Positions 10,088 through 19,347 of a stretch of 64,000 bases of DNA are shown in pieces. The notes beneath the pieces were generated by a model that was not told the origin of the DNA, did not search any database, and saw only the letters and a list, made by a program, of their open reading frames with translations. How positions within the stretch are numbered: position 1 is the stretch's first letter; every line of letters begins with the position of its first letter. The stretch comes from Pseudoneobacillus rhizosphaerae. Its GTDB lineage: Bacteria; Bacillota; Bacilli; Bacillales; Cytobacillaceae. Both the position numbers and the translations under genes were made by a program. The stretch lies in contig NZ_CAKJTG010000012.1 of the NCBI RefSeq assembly GCF_917563885.1, positions 1 to 64,000 on the forward strand. The letters are read 5' to 3'.

Positions 10088-10795
10088 TTAAGCTAAATAC
10101 GCTTCCTTAATTTGATCGTCTCTAAGTAGAACGGAACTTTGTCCACTCATCAGAATTTCTCCCGTTTGGATGACATACCCTCTGTTAGCTATTTGTAAAG
10201 CTTGATAAGCATTTTGCTCTACTAAAAGAATCGTCATCCCTGATTCGTTTAGTTCTTTAATGATTGAAAAAATTTGTTCGACAATAATTGGAGCTAGACC
10301 CATAGAAGGCTCATCAAGCATTAACACATTAGGGCCACTCATTAATGCACGACCCATGGCCAGCATTTGTTGCTCCCCACCACTCATTGTTCCTCCACGT
10401 TGACTAAGGCGCTCTTTGATTCTAGGAAAGTAGTGAAATACTTTTTCCATTCTTTCCGCTACAACCTTTTTATTTTTTACCGAAAAAGCACCCATTTCTA
10501 GATTTTCCTTCACCGTTAATCGTGGGAAAATTCTTCTCCCTTCTGGAACTTGAGCAACTCCTGAAACGGCCGTCTCATGAGGTAATGCACTCGTTATATC
10601 CTTACCATTCAAAAAAATATTCCCTTGCTTTGGTTTTACTTGACCACTAATCGTTTTTAACGTGGTCGATTTTCCTGCACCATTGCTCCCGATTAAGGTA
10701 ACGATTTCACCTTTATCTACATATAAATTAACGCCTTTTAATGCTTGGATTCCTCCATAAAACGCATGAATATCCCTTAACTCTAATATATGCAC
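10088..10795 (-). CDS. livF: Branched-chain amino acid ABC transporter ATPase LivF
   Basis: One of the two cytoplasmic ATPases of a HAAT-family importer for leucine, isoleucine and valine. Walker A GSNGAGKST, signature MSGGEQQMLAMGRAL, Walker B VLMLDEPSMGLAP and the switch histidine region ILLVEQNA are all present, the last two typical of LivF. Start is a GTG at 10795 placed eight bases after AAGGAGGG, giving VHILELRD and 235 residues, the normal length; the ORF opens further upstream but that extension overlaps livG and has no ribosome binding site. It is the last gene of livK-H-M-G-F. Confidence 0.95.
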   Translation of the reverse strand: MHILELRDIHAFYGGIQALKGVNLYVDKGEIVTLIGSNGAGKSTTLKTISGQVKPKQGNIFLNGKDITSALPHETAVSGVAQVPEGRRIFPRLTVKENLEMGAFSVKNKKVVAERMEKVFHYFPRIKERLSQRGGTMSGGEQQMLAMGRALMSGPNVLMLDEPSMGLAPIIVEQIFSIIKELNESGMTILLVEQNAYQALQIANRGYVIQTGEILMSGQSSVLLRDDQIKEAYLA

Positions 10796-10808
10796 GCCTA
10801 TACCCTCC

Positions 10809-11588
10809 TTACGATGCTGTCGAAGCAGCACCAGTACCTAAGTACGCTTCAATGACTTTAGGATTATGTCGAATTTCTTCAGGGTTTCCTTCGGCAATCT
10901 TCTCACCATGATCTAGAACAATAATATGCTCTGATATTTCCATTACTAGCTTCATATCATGCTCGATTAGGATAATCGTCAAATCTAGTTCTTCTCTCAT
11001 TTTAAAAATAAGGTCCGTGAGCTCCTTCGTTTCCCTCGGATTCATACCTGCAGCAGGTTCGTCTAAAAGTAATATTTTAGGTTTAGTCGCAAGGGCTCTT
11101 GCAATTTCTAATCTTCGTTGAGCACCATAGGAAAGACTTTGTGCTTCATCGTTTAAAAATTCAGCTAAACCGACATATTCCAAAATACGATACGCCTCTT
11201 CCTGAGCAAAAGTTTCTTCTCTTTTACTAGAGGGAAGGCTAAGCATGATTCCAAGTAGACTTCCTTTTAAGTGATTATGCAAGCCAACCATCACATTTTC
11301 TAGAACCGATATGCTCCCAAACAGTCGAATATTTTGAAAGGTACGAGCAATTCCTTTTCTAGAAATCGTATGGGGCTTCAAGCCGACAAGGGATTGACCC
11401 TCCATCATAATCGAGCCTTCAGTTGGCTTATAAACACCAGTAACCATATTGAAGAAGGTTGTTTTCCCTGCGCCATTTGGACCAATTACAGCCGTAATCG
11501 AGCCCTTTGCGACATCAAAACTAATATCCTGGTTCGCGACAAGTCCATCAAATCGCTTCGTTAAATTTTTAACTGTCAAGATTGACAT
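10809..11588 (-). CDS. livG: Branched-chain amino acid ABC transporter ATPase LivG
   Basis: Second ATPase of the liv importer, about 259 residues. Walker A GPNGAGKTTFFNM, a LivG-like insert with RTFQNIRLF, signature LSYGAQRRLEIARAL, Walker B ILLLDEPAAGMNP and the EHDMKLV switch region identify it. The ATG at 11588 follows AAAGGAGAG and gives MSILTVKNL; it lies inside the end of livM (20 bases overlap), suggesting translational coupling. An in-frame start at 11657 would add 23 unsupported residues. Confidence 0.95.
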   Translation of the reverse strand: MSILTVKNLTKRFDGLVANQDISFDVAKGSITAVIGPNGAGKTTFFNMVTGVYKPTEGSIMMEGQSLVGLKPHTISRKGIARTFQNIRLFGSISVLENVMVGLHNHLKGSLLGIMLSLPSSKREETFAQEEAYRILEYVGLAEFLNDEAQSLSYGAQRRLEIARALATKPKILLLDEPAAGMNPRETKELTDLIFKMREELDLTIILIEHDMKLVMEISEHIIVLDHGEKIAEGNPEEIRHNPKVIEAYLGTGAASTAS

Positions 11589-12903
11589 AACTTGCACTCT
11601 CCTTTTTAAGGCTAACTTCTTGTTTTTGTTTTTCCTGTCCTTTAGGTGTAGAACCATTTTTTAATTTAGCCGCATTAAAAATTGGATTTTTCGCAGGTAT
11701 CAATCCTTGTGGTCGATAAAGGGCGAACAGAATTAAGATGGCTCCAAAAATAAATCGTTGCATTTTAGCAGGTGAAAGTGCATCAGGAATGCTAATAACA
11801 TTATTCAAGCTCAGTTGGTTTAGCCAGTTGGTCAATTCAGTGAGAACTTGCATATTCAAAATCGTCATAATAGCTGCTCCCAAAATAACACCTGGTACTG
11901 ATCCCATTCCACCTAAAAGCACCATTACTAATATTGTAATAGATTCTAATAATGTGAAGCTGGTTGGATCGACAAAGGTTTGTTTTGCCGCAAAGACGAC
12001 ACCCATCATTCCTGAGAACGAAGCACCAATAGCAAAAGCAGTCAGTTTAGTTCGAACTAGATGAATGCCCATCGATTGAGCAGCAATATCATTTTCACGT
12101 ACCGCTTTCCAGGCACGACCAATTTTAGAGTATTCTAATCTTCTTACTACAAATATAGTAAGAACTAAAATAACTAAAGCAATATAATAAAATTGACTTG
12201 GAAAAGTAAAGGTTAGACCGAATAATTTTGGAGGTGTAATAGATGATAATCCCATTGCCCCGTTTGTAATGTTGATAGGTCTGTCCAAATTATTAAAAAC
12301 AATCCGAATAATTTCCCCGAACCCTAAGGTTACGATGGCTAAATAATCCCCTTTCACACGGAGCACGGGTATCCCAAGTAGGATTCCAAATATTGCCGCG
12401 ACAAAGCCTCCTATTAGGATAAATACCCAAAAGTATTCCCCACCAAGTGGAAAGGTTCCAAAGCTAAGGAAATTGGCTGCCTGAGGTGTTGCGAATATAC
12501 TATATGTATAGGCACCTACCGCAAAGAAGGCAACAAAACCTAAGTCAAGTAGTCCAGCTAACCCAACTACGATATTGAGCCCAAGTGCCATCGCTACATA
12601 TATCCCAACTAGGGTTCCTACCTCCATATACGATTGGTAAGCATCTCCTTGGCTAGCTGATAGAGGTAATAGTACAACCAAGACTAAAGCCGCAATTCCC
12701 CATTTCGTATTTCGACCAAGCTTAGTAAAATGTAGTAACAATAAAGAAGCTAGTAAAAGCAAAAAGGCAATAACTGACTTACCTGATAAATAAAGGCTAA
12801 GTGTAGTGACTAAAATATATGTGCCAAGCAAGATACCTTGTGCTAATTTATTATCTTTTACTTTGTCGGTATAACTTTTCATTAGATCGATGTATTTTTT
12901 CAT
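11569..12903 (-). CDS. livM: Branched-chain amino acid ABC transporter permease LivM
   Basis: Membrane permease of the liv importer, 444 residues with about ten hydrophobic segments. The conserved core GLNIVVGLAGLLDLGFVAFFAVGAY and the cytoplasmic ENDIAAQSMGI loop, which contacts the ATPases, are present, as is LLGGMGSVPGVILGA. An N-terminal stretch of about 90 residues with extra hydrophobic helices precedes the core, as in other long LivM proteins. The C-terminus is charged and Lys-rich and overlaps livG. The start ATG at 12903 lies 11 bases after the end of livH. Confidence 0.93.
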   Translation of the reverse strand: MKKYIDLMKSYTDKVKDNKLAQGILLGTYILVTTLSLYLSGKSVIAFLLLLASLLLLHFTKLGRNTKWGIAALVLVVLLPLSASQGDAYQSYMEVGTLVGIYVAMALGLNIVVGLAGLLDLGFVAFFAVGAYTYSIFATPQAANFLSFGTFPLGGEYFWVFILIGGFVAAIFGILLGIPVLRVKGDYLAIVTLGFGEIIRIVFNNLDRPINITNGAMGLSSITPPKLFGLTFTFPSQFYYIALVILVLTIFVVRRLEYSKIGRAWKAVRENDIAAQSMGIHLVRTKLTAFAIGASFSGMMGVVFAAKQTFVDPTSFTLLESITILVMVLLGGMGSVPGVILGAAIMTILNMQVLTELTNWLNQLSLNNVISIPDALSPAKMQRFIFGAILILFALYRPQGLIPAKNPIFNAAKLKNGSTPKGQEKQKQEVSLKKESASYVNLDS

Positions 12904-12913
12904 CCCATATCAC

Positions 12914-13900
12914 CTACACCTTCTCCATTACGACTTTCCCAAAGATGCCCTCTGGTTTGAATAATAATACAAGAATTAAGATAGCAAATGCGAAAACATC
13001 CTTATATTCAGCACCAAATACTCCGTTTGTCATTAGTGTTAAATTGGCTGATGCAAACATTTCCAGTACTCCTAATAAAATTCCTCCAAACATTGCTCCC
13101 CTTATATTTCCTATTCCACCTAATACAGCTGCTGTAAAGGCTTTCAATCCTAGAATAAAACCAATGTAAGGATCAATCGTGCCATATTGTATCGCAAATA
13201 ATACACCTGTAGCTCCACCTAATGCGGAACCAAGGAAAAAAACCAGTCCAATGACTTTATTAACATTCACGCCCATTAACGCTGACGTATCACGGTCCTG
13301 AGCAACTGCACGCATCGCAGTACCCCATTTTGTTTTATTAATAAAGAAATCTAGGGTAATCATCATGATTGCGGCTACTACGAAAACAATGATAAAAGAC
13401 TCCTTAAAAGAGGCATCATTAAACACAGATAATACCGAGGAGGTTTTTACTTCAACTCGATCAGTAAACATGCTCGGACCAGTTAGAATATAGTTACCAC
13501 GTTTAACCTCTGTAATGAAACGAACAAGATCTTGAAGTAAAAACGAGACCCCAATTGCCGTAATTAAGGTAATTAATTTTGGCGCCTTTCTCAGGGGGCG
13601 ATAAGCAATTCTTTCAATCCCCATTCCAATAAATCCTGTTAAAACAGACGTTATGACTAAAACTAACAAAAGAGCAAGTAACGCTGGCATAACTGCAATC
13701 CACCCTAATCCTGTTAACGTGATTAGAATCGCGGTTCCAATAAAAGCACCAGTCATGAATATCTCACCATGGGCAAAATTGATCAATTCTAGTATTCCAT
13801 ATACCATCGTATAGCCTAGTGCAACAATGGCATAAATAGCTCCAAGCGCTAAACCATCTATTAATACCTGTGGCAATGTGTGTAATATTTCTGCTAACAT
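12914..13900 (-). CDS. livH: Branched-chain amino acid ABC transporter permease LivH
   Basis: Second membrane permease of the liv importer. It has the LivH signature GLALGAIYAIVALGYTMVYGILELINFAHG, the coupling loop RAVAQDRDTSALMGVN and AFTAAVLGGIGNIRGAMFGG. The ATG at 13900 has GAAGGTG six bases upstream and is preferred; an in-frame GTG at 13915 would add five residues and has a poorer site. A terminator hairpin separates it from livK, so less permease than binding protein is probably made. Confidence 0.93.
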   Translation of the reverse strand: MLAEILHTLPQVLIDGLALGAIYAIVALGYTMVYGILELINFAHGEIFMTGAFIGTAILITLTGLGWIAVMPALLALLLVLVITSVLTGFIGMGIERIAYRPLRKAPKLITLITAIGVSFLLQDLVRFITEVKRGNYILTGPSMFTDRVEVKTSSVLSVFNDASFKESFIIVFVVAAIMMITLDFFINKTKWGTAMRAVAQDRDTSALMGVNVNKVIGLVFFLGSALGGATGVLFAIQYGTIDPYIGFILGLKAFTAAVLGGIGNIRGAMFGGILLGVLEMFASANLTLMTNGVFGAEYKDVFAFAILILVLLFKPEGIFGKVVMEKV

Positions 13901-13998
13901 ATTGTGCACCTTCACCTTCCTTTTTTTAAAAGCCGTTTTCTCAAAGATTGTAGTTTTCTAGAACAACATTGCTAACGAAAAGTACCTTTTTTAAAAAA

Positions 13999-14025
13999 GA
14001 GGGTATGAAAATGGTTCATACCCTC
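13999..14025 (-). terminator. Internal terminator between livK and livH
   Basis: An 11-bp perfect stem (GAGGGTATGAA with its complement) followed by TTTTTT on the minus strand, immediately after livK. Because livHMGF have no obvious separate promoter, it probably acts as a partial terminator that sets the ratio of binding protein to permease. Confidence 0.8.
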
Positions 14026-14037
14026 TTCCAACTTTAA

Positions 14038-15240
14038 TTATTTGCTTATGACTGCATTTTGTTTTGGAGGATAAGCAACTTCAGTAAACTCATAAATGAA
14101 AACTTGAGCGTTTTCATTATCACCTTTATCATCAAAAGTAACCGTTGTAACTACACCTTGGAAATCAGTTACAGCACGTACAGCGTCTCTAACTTGCTCA
14201 CGTGATGGTAGCTTTCCATCGTTTCCATTAATCGCATCTTCAATTCCTTTTAACACAACACCCATAGAGTCATAGCCGTATGCAGAATAAGATTCTACAT
14301 TTTTTCCATACTTATCTTTATATTTTGCAGCGAACTCTTTACCAGCTTCAGTAGCCGTTGTGTCCCCAGCTACTGATGTGATGAACGTGTTTTTCACTGC
14401 ATCACCAGCAATTTCAACTAATGTAGATGAATCAAGACCATCTCCACCCATGAAAGGTACATCAAGTCCTTTTTCACGGCCTTGTTTTATGATTAATCCC
14501 CCTTCAGAGTATAAGCCACCGAAATAAACTAGATCTGGAGCCTGAGCAACAACATGATTTAACACTCCGTTATAGTCTTTTTCGCCTACAGTAACACCTT
14601 CAAAACCAACAATTTCAGCACCTAACTCTTCAGCAGCCGCTTTGAATGCTTCTGCCAAACCAGTACCATATGCTGTTTTATCTTGAATGACAAAAATTTT
14701 CTTTGCTCCAAGTTTGTTTACTGCGAATTCTGCACCTGCAGGACCTTGGAAGTCATCTCTTGCAACAATTCGGTTTACAGCAGCTAATCCACGGTCTGTT
14801 ACATCCGTAGCAGTGTTAGCTGGAGAAACCATTGGAATTTTGTACTTTTCATAGGTTACTGATGAAGGAATAGCTACACCTGAATTTAAGTGTCCAACAA
14901 CTCCTAAAATTGCTTTATCTGCTCCAATTAACTCAGCGTTGGCAACCCCTTTTTTCGGGTCCCCTTGATCATCATATGGAACTAGCTGAATATCGAAGCC
15001 TAAATCTTTGAATTTGTCTTTTTGCTCGTTTAATGCTAATTGCGCTCCTAGTTTAATAGCTTCACCAAGAGTTGCACTTCCACCAGATAACGGAGACTGT
15101 GTCGCAATTTTTATAACACTTGCGCCACCATCACCTTTTTTGCCGTCATCCGTAGATGCCTTTTCCCCACTACATGCAGCAAGTAATCCCATTGCTAGAG
15201 TTGCAGTTGCAAAAAGCGATAATACTTTTTTTCTAATCAT
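14038..15240 (-). CDS. livK: Branched-chain amino acid ABC transporter binding lipoprotein LivK
   Basis: Extracellular substrate-binding lipoprotein of 400 residues that delivers branched-chain amino acids to LivHM. The signal peptide ends in the lipobox LLAAC with the lipidated cysteine at residue 23, followed by a Gly/Asp/Lys-rich linker. IKIATQSPLSGGSATLGEAIK and the VGHLNSG region are typical of type I periplasmic binding proteins of the LivJ/LivK family. Start ATG 15240 is preceded by AGGGGTGG. It is the first gene of the operon and has its own terminator downstream. Confidence 0.93.
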   Translation of the reverse strand: MIRKKVLSLFATATLAMGLLAACSGEKASTDDGKKGDGGASVIKIATQSPLSGGSATLGEAIKLGAQLALNEQKDKFKDLGFDIQLVPYDDQGDPKKGVANAELIGADKAILGVVGHLNSGVAIPSSVTYEKYKIPMVSPANTATDVTDRGLAAVNRIVARDDFQGPAGAEFAVNKLGAKKIFVIQDKTAYGTGLAEAFKAAAEELGAEIVGFEGVTVGEKDYNGVLNHVVAQAPDLVYFGGLYSEGGLIIKQGREKGLDVPFMGGDGLDSSTLVEIAGDAVKNTFITSVAGDTTATEAGKEFAAKYKDKYGKNVESYSAYGYDSMGVVLKGIEDAINGNDGKLPSREQVRDAVRAVTDFQGVVTTVTFDDKGDNENAQVFIYEFTEVAYPPKQNAVISK

Positions 15241-15295
15241 TCTTGACCCACCCCTACTTTTTTATTATATTTCTAATTTTTTGAATCTTAGGAAT

Positions 15296-15324
15296 AATAT
15301 AAATTCTTTACTAGCAATTGACAA
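15296..15324 (-). promoter_or_regulatory. Sigma-A promoter of the liv operon
   Basis: TTGTCA at 15319-15324, a 17-base spacer and TATATT at 15296-15301 on the minus strand, about 55 bases upstream of the livK start codon. Confidence 0.7.
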
Positions 15325-15327
15325 TAT

Positions 15328-15351
15328 ATTTATTTGAAAATTTAGAAAATA
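15328..15351 (-). promoter_or_regulatory. Candidate overlapping CodY boxes upstream of livK
   Basis: Two overlapping 15-base matches to the CodY consensus AATTTTCWGAAAATT lie just upstream of the -35: 15328-15342 with three mismatches and 15337-15351 with four. CodY senses isoleucine and often controls branched-chain amino acid uptake in Bacillus, so the location fits. AT-rich DNA gives such matches easily, hence the low score. Confidence 0.35.
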
Positions 15352-15752
15352 TTTTTATTGACAAGTTGGTTTCTACTATATCTTTAGAACTATTGGTGAA
15401 ATCCTCTTGCGAATCTGTTAGGTCTATTTTCATTCATAAAATTTCATGGAGTATATATTAATATGCCAGACTTTCTAACAATTCTTAAGGATTCGTACAT
15501 TGGGCTAATGTAAGCCAGTAACTTTCTATAAAAGAATGTCACAAGATATTTTTATACATTTATTTATTAAACCTGATTATTTCCTATTAACTAGCATTTT
15601 TGGAATCGAAAAGTTGCAATATTTCTCTAACTTATTTCTTACATGTTTATTAGAGAATTTATATAGAGATGAAAATAAAAATATTCTTTCATGAAGGATT
15701 TAATAAGAATATCATCTAATGTATATTGTGAAATAATATGATTAATAGCCAA
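15352..15752. other. Intergenic stretch without recognisable genes
   Basis: About 400 AT-rich bases between the liv promoter region and the yhaN terminator. I find no reading frame with a ribosome binding site and no hairpin or riboswitch that I can recognise. Confidence 0.6.
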
Positions 15753-15756
15753 AAAA

Positions 15757-15787
15757 AATGCCTTTGGTTTCTAAACCAAGGCATTTT
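15757..15787 (-). terminator. Terminator of yhaO-yhaN
   Basis: An inverted repeat (about 13 paired bases, one bulged T) flanked by A-rich and T-rich runs lies downstream of the yhaN stop. A and T runs on both sides would let it work in either direction. Confidence 0.8.
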
Positions 15788-15822
15788 TTATATTATTCTA
15801 ATTATATCGTTGTATTAACGCT

Positions 15823-18800
15823 TTAAACCAATAAAGATTCATGTTGAATTAATTCGTTTATTTGAAATTGATGCTCTAAAGCAATTTCCTGCATAATTTC
15901 AACAAGACGCGCATGGTGAGTAAAAAAGATGATTTGAGTTTGATTTGATAGTTCTAGTAAGATTTTCAGCGTTTCCTTCGAACGAATATCGTCGAAATGA
16001 ACAAGTATATCATCGAGGATAAATGGAATTGGCTCATTATCACTCGAATATTTTTCAATACTCGCCACTCTTAGTGATAAATAGAGCTGATCCGTTGTAC
16101 CATCACTCATGCCGTTTAATGGTACTTTATCTCCAGTTTCCCGAATCCCCATTAAAACGGGTTGGTCCTTCTCATCAAAATCAACCATAAGTCCCGTAAA
16201 TGAATGTAGCGTTAGCCTTGCAAATAATTCGCTTGCACGTTTTAAGATTGGATCTTGATTTTGATTACGATAATGTTCAATTCCTTTTTGTAATAAAGTT
16301 GAAGCAAGTTTTAATTGGATATATTGATCAGTTAGATTGGCTATTTGTGCTAGTAAACTTTCCTTTTTTTGTTCAGCTAACACCGAAGCTGTGCTAGCCC
16401 CTTGAATTTTGTCTTCAAATTCCTTTTTGACAACACCGTGTTCCTGCTCTAACTGGGAGCGTTTAGGTTCGATTTCCTCTAGCTCCCGTTGTATTTCATC
16501 TAATTCTACCTGAATTGAATCTTGGTCGATTTGGTCCGCTTCTGCAATTAATTCTTGTATGGATCTGCCGCCTCCAAATATTAATAGCTCTTCTTCAGTC
16601 GCTCTAATGGTTGCTTCATAAACTTTCTTTTGGTAGAATGTTTTCTCGATATCGATTAACTCATCCATATCATTACAATTAGCTGCGTTCATTAGTGCAT
16701 TAAGTGTAAATTCTGCCGATTCCATTTCAGAGATTGCTTCGATAATATTTTGATGAAGCTTTTTTAATTGAGACTGAATGCTAGTAATCAATCCTCTATC
16801 TTGTTTAGCCTGTACAAGTGCCGTATTTAGCCAATTTACTGCAACATCTACATTTTGTTCATCTAGGTTTAAGTTTATGTTTTGAAGAACGCCTACTACT
16901 CTATTTTCAAAAATAGTAATTTGTGCTTGGATTGCATCCTGCTCTTTTTCTTTAAATTTAAGTTCATCAAAAGCCTTTATACCAGATTCGTATTTGCTCA
17001 GTAAACTTTCTGCTACACTTGTCGGGGTCGTTCCTAATAAACTTGTACCTTGAATAGCACGTTTCCAATCATTTTTCCAGTTGATTATTTTATCTTCGAT
17101 ATCATTTAAGTTTAGCGCATTGTTTTTTAACTTTACTTTAATTTCAGTAATACTTACTTCAAGATTATCCCGCTTGTATAAATCTTCTCTAATCTTTTTT
17201 TGGTACTTCTCCGCCATATTCAATAGTTCTTCTAACGATATTTTTTCCGAAATCGTAACATATTGGGTCATAGCTCCACGGAGTAATTGGCTGTAATGTA
17301 CCTTTTTTCCTTCTAACTCGTTAATGGTATCCTGCGATTTTACAAGTTCCTTTACGAAGGTTTTGATTTGACTGTATTTCACAAGCCATTCTTTCATTTC
17401 TTCAGGTGTTAAAGGTGTTATAGTTGAAGGTTTCCAAAGCTCTACCCAAGCTTCCTCCCATTTTAAAAACTGGGATTTTAAGCTGGCTTCCTCTAACTCT
17501 AGCTCATTTATTTTCTTCTTGCAGCTTTCGATATCAGATAATAGCTTATTTTTTTCACCAACTTTAGCAGCTTCCAATCTCATTTTATCTGCTATAGTAT
17601 CTGCATCTCGAACACTATCCTCATAAACGTTCTCGAGTGCTTGACCCTTAGTATAGGATACAATTTGTTCATCTGAGCATTGATTTTGAAGCTTATTCCG
17701 AATGATTTGCCACCCTTGCTCCCGTCGATTTCTCACTTTAATCAACTTATCCTCAGATGGAATTTCGGCTAGTGAATCTAAAGTACGAATTCGCTCCTCA
17801 TGTCTCTCAATGGCATCTTTTTGAGTATTTACTAGATCTTGCACTTTTTGTAAACTTTGATCAAGTAAACTACGTTCTTGTTCATATTTCTTAACGGTTT
17901 CCGCTAAACCTGGAACCGGTAATTGCATTAGCTCCTGATAGGTACCCTCCCATTGTGGTAAGAAAGCAATTTCATCTATTATTATTTGCTCCTTATGTTT
18001 ACACTCTTTAATTAAGGATTTAAGAGATTCCTCAATTTGACCTGCACGCTTTACTGAATCTATTACAATTTCAAGATCTTGAATGTCAGGTAGCTCTGAT
18101 AAAGTATCATATTCTTCTAATTTGTTTTTTAAATCTTCATTAATTTCTTTTTGTTCTTTTCGTAGAGTCTCATGGGCTTGATCTAACAATGGCTTTTGTT
18201 TTGAGAGCGCCCGAATCGTTTCCTTTTTTTCTGCAGATAAGCGATACCGATTGATATTGTCCAAATCAGACTGCGCCGTATCCATATCTTTCAAGAACGA
18301 AATGGCTCTATCACGCAGCTGTTGCTTTTCACCTTCAAGTCTTGGAATCTGCCTTACATAGTTCTGATAGCTTTGCAGTTCCCGATATAGGGCATCAATA
18401 AGGGTCTCCTGTTCTATCAGCCCCTCAGGTATTGTGATTGCATTTACTTCCATCTCTAATTCAGCAATGTTTTCTTCAGCTTTTTTCTTGTCTTTTTTTG
18501 CACTCTCAAGCTTCTGTTCAGTAGCTTTCCGTTGCTCTTCACTGTTATCAGCTAGATTGGGTACATTCCCTAGCTCATAAAGCTTTGTTTGTATATCCCT
18601 TAATTTAGCGATTTTCGGTAATGTCAATTTGATTCGCTGAAGCTTCTCTTGATGGCTGCGTAACGAACGTACTTGTTTAATTAAGTTCTCAATTTCTTCT
18701 TTTCCTTCATTATATTTTGCTTCAAGTTCTTTCCAGGCTTGAATTTTTAACTGGTATTCGGAAATTTGCTTTAATAATTCCTTCTCATCTTTCAATAATT

Positions 18801-19347
18801 TATTTAGCTTAGGATTTGATGCCTTTTTCTTATATATTTCTCCCGACTTTTTCTCCAAATCTTCGAAAACTTTTCGTAGTAGTGTAATTCCTGAAGCAGC
18901 CGAAAATAAGCTTTCTCCTAGATTTCCCCCACTTTGAAGCAGGCTCTCTCCACCTTCACGGAGGCGAACATGATCTAAGGCGAACATATTAATAAAATGA
19001 CTCTCTGATATACCATTAATAAAATGATTGACTAGGTCTTCATTAAGCGCATTTCCATTTTCATCTAGTACGGTGTTTTTATTCCCTTTTCTCCGTGCAA
19101 ATTGGAAGGTTTCTCCCTTTGAATTTTTTAGTTGACCTTCTATTCTAAGCTTGCTATTACTGTGTAGAAATGAATCAGACGTTTGAGTTGGGAATCCGTA
19201 AAGGAAATGAGTAATAGAACGCAAGGCAGTACTTTTTCCCGCTTCGTTTGGCCCATAAATAAGATGAAAGTTTTTCATTTGATCAAACTTAAGTTCATAA
19301 TCCGTAAAGTGACCTACTGCCCGTAAATTTAAATAGTCAAATCTCAT
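15823..19347 (-). CDS. yhaN: YhaN-like Rad50/SbcC-type ATPase
   Basis: Large SMC-like ATPase thought to work with the YhaO nuclease in DNA end repair. The N-terminus MRFDYLNLRAVGHFTDYELKF leads into Walker A GPNEAGKSTALRS near residue 34. Roughly 900 residues of heptad-rich coiled coil follow. The C-terminal lobe has the signature LNGMSDGTTDQLYLSLR and Walker B PFILDDILVHFDD. I see no CXXC zinc hook at the middle of the coils. With 1174 residues it is longer than B. subtilis YhaN (about 960), mainly in the coiled coil. The start overlaps the yhaO stop (TAATG), indicating coupled translation. Confidence 0.88.
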   Translation of the reverse strand: MRFDYLNLRAVGHFTDYELKFDQMKNFHLIYGPNEAGKSTALRSITHFLYGFPTQTSDSFLHSNSKLRIEGQLKNSKGETFQFARRKGNKNTVLDENGNALNEDLVNHFINGISESHFINMFALDHVRLREGGESLLQSGGNLGESLFSAASGITLLRKVFEDLEKKSGEIYKKKASNPKLNKLLKDEKELLKQISEYQLKIQAWKELEAKYNEGKEEIENLIKQVRSLRSHQEKLQRIKLTLPKIAKLRDIQTKLYELGNVPNLADNSEEQRKATEQKLESAKKDKKKAEENIAELEMEVNAITIPEGLIEQETLIDALYRELQSYQNYVRQIPRLEGEKQQLRDRAISFLKDMDTAQSDLDNINRYRLSAEKKETIRALSKQKPLLDQAHETLRKEQKEINEDLKNKLEEYDTLSELPDIQDLEIVIDSVKRAGQIEESLKSLIKECKHKEQIIIDEIAFLPQWEGTYQELMQLPVPGLAETVKKYEQERSLLDQSLQKVQDLVNTQKDAIERHEERIRTLDSLAEIPSEDKLIKVRNRREQGWQIIRNKLQNQCSDEQIVSYTKGQALENVYEDSVRDADTIADKMRLEAAKVGEKNKLLSDIESCKKKINELELEEASLKSQFLKWEEAWVELWKPSTITPLTPEEMKEWLVKYSQIKTFVKELVKSQDTINELEGKKVHYSQLLRGAMTQYVTISEKISLEELLNMAEKYQKKIREDLYKRDNLEVSITEIKVKLKNNALNLNDIEDKIINWKNDWKRAIQGTSLLGTTPTSVAESLLSKYESGIKAFDELKFKEKEQDAIQAQITIFENRVVGVLQNINLNLDEQNVDVAVNWLNTALVQAKQDRGLITSIQSQLKKLHQNIIEAISEMESAEFTLNALMNAANCNDMDELIDIEKTFYQKKVYEATIRATEEELLIFGGGRSIQELIAEADQIDQDSIQVELDEIQRELEEIEPKRSQLEQEHGVVKKEFEDKIQGASTASVLAEQKKESLLAQIANLTDQYIQLKLASTLLQKGIEHYRNQNQDPILKRASELFARLTLHSFTGLMVDFDEKDQPVLMGIRETGDKVPLNGMSDGTTDQLYLSLRVASIEKYSSDNEPIPFILDDILVHFDDIRSKETLKILLELSNQTQIIFFTHHARLVEIMQEIALEHQFQINELIQHESLLV

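Noticed and set aside
11738-12064. Rightward frame opposite livM
   Set aside because: Antisense shadow of a clear membrane-protein gene; the same applies to the rightward frames at 12819, 21212, 26990, 62508 and similar.
15352-15752. Possible riboswitch or small RNA upstream of livK
   Set aside because: I found no T-box, SAM, lysine or other recognisable fold and no intrinsic terminator aimed at livK.
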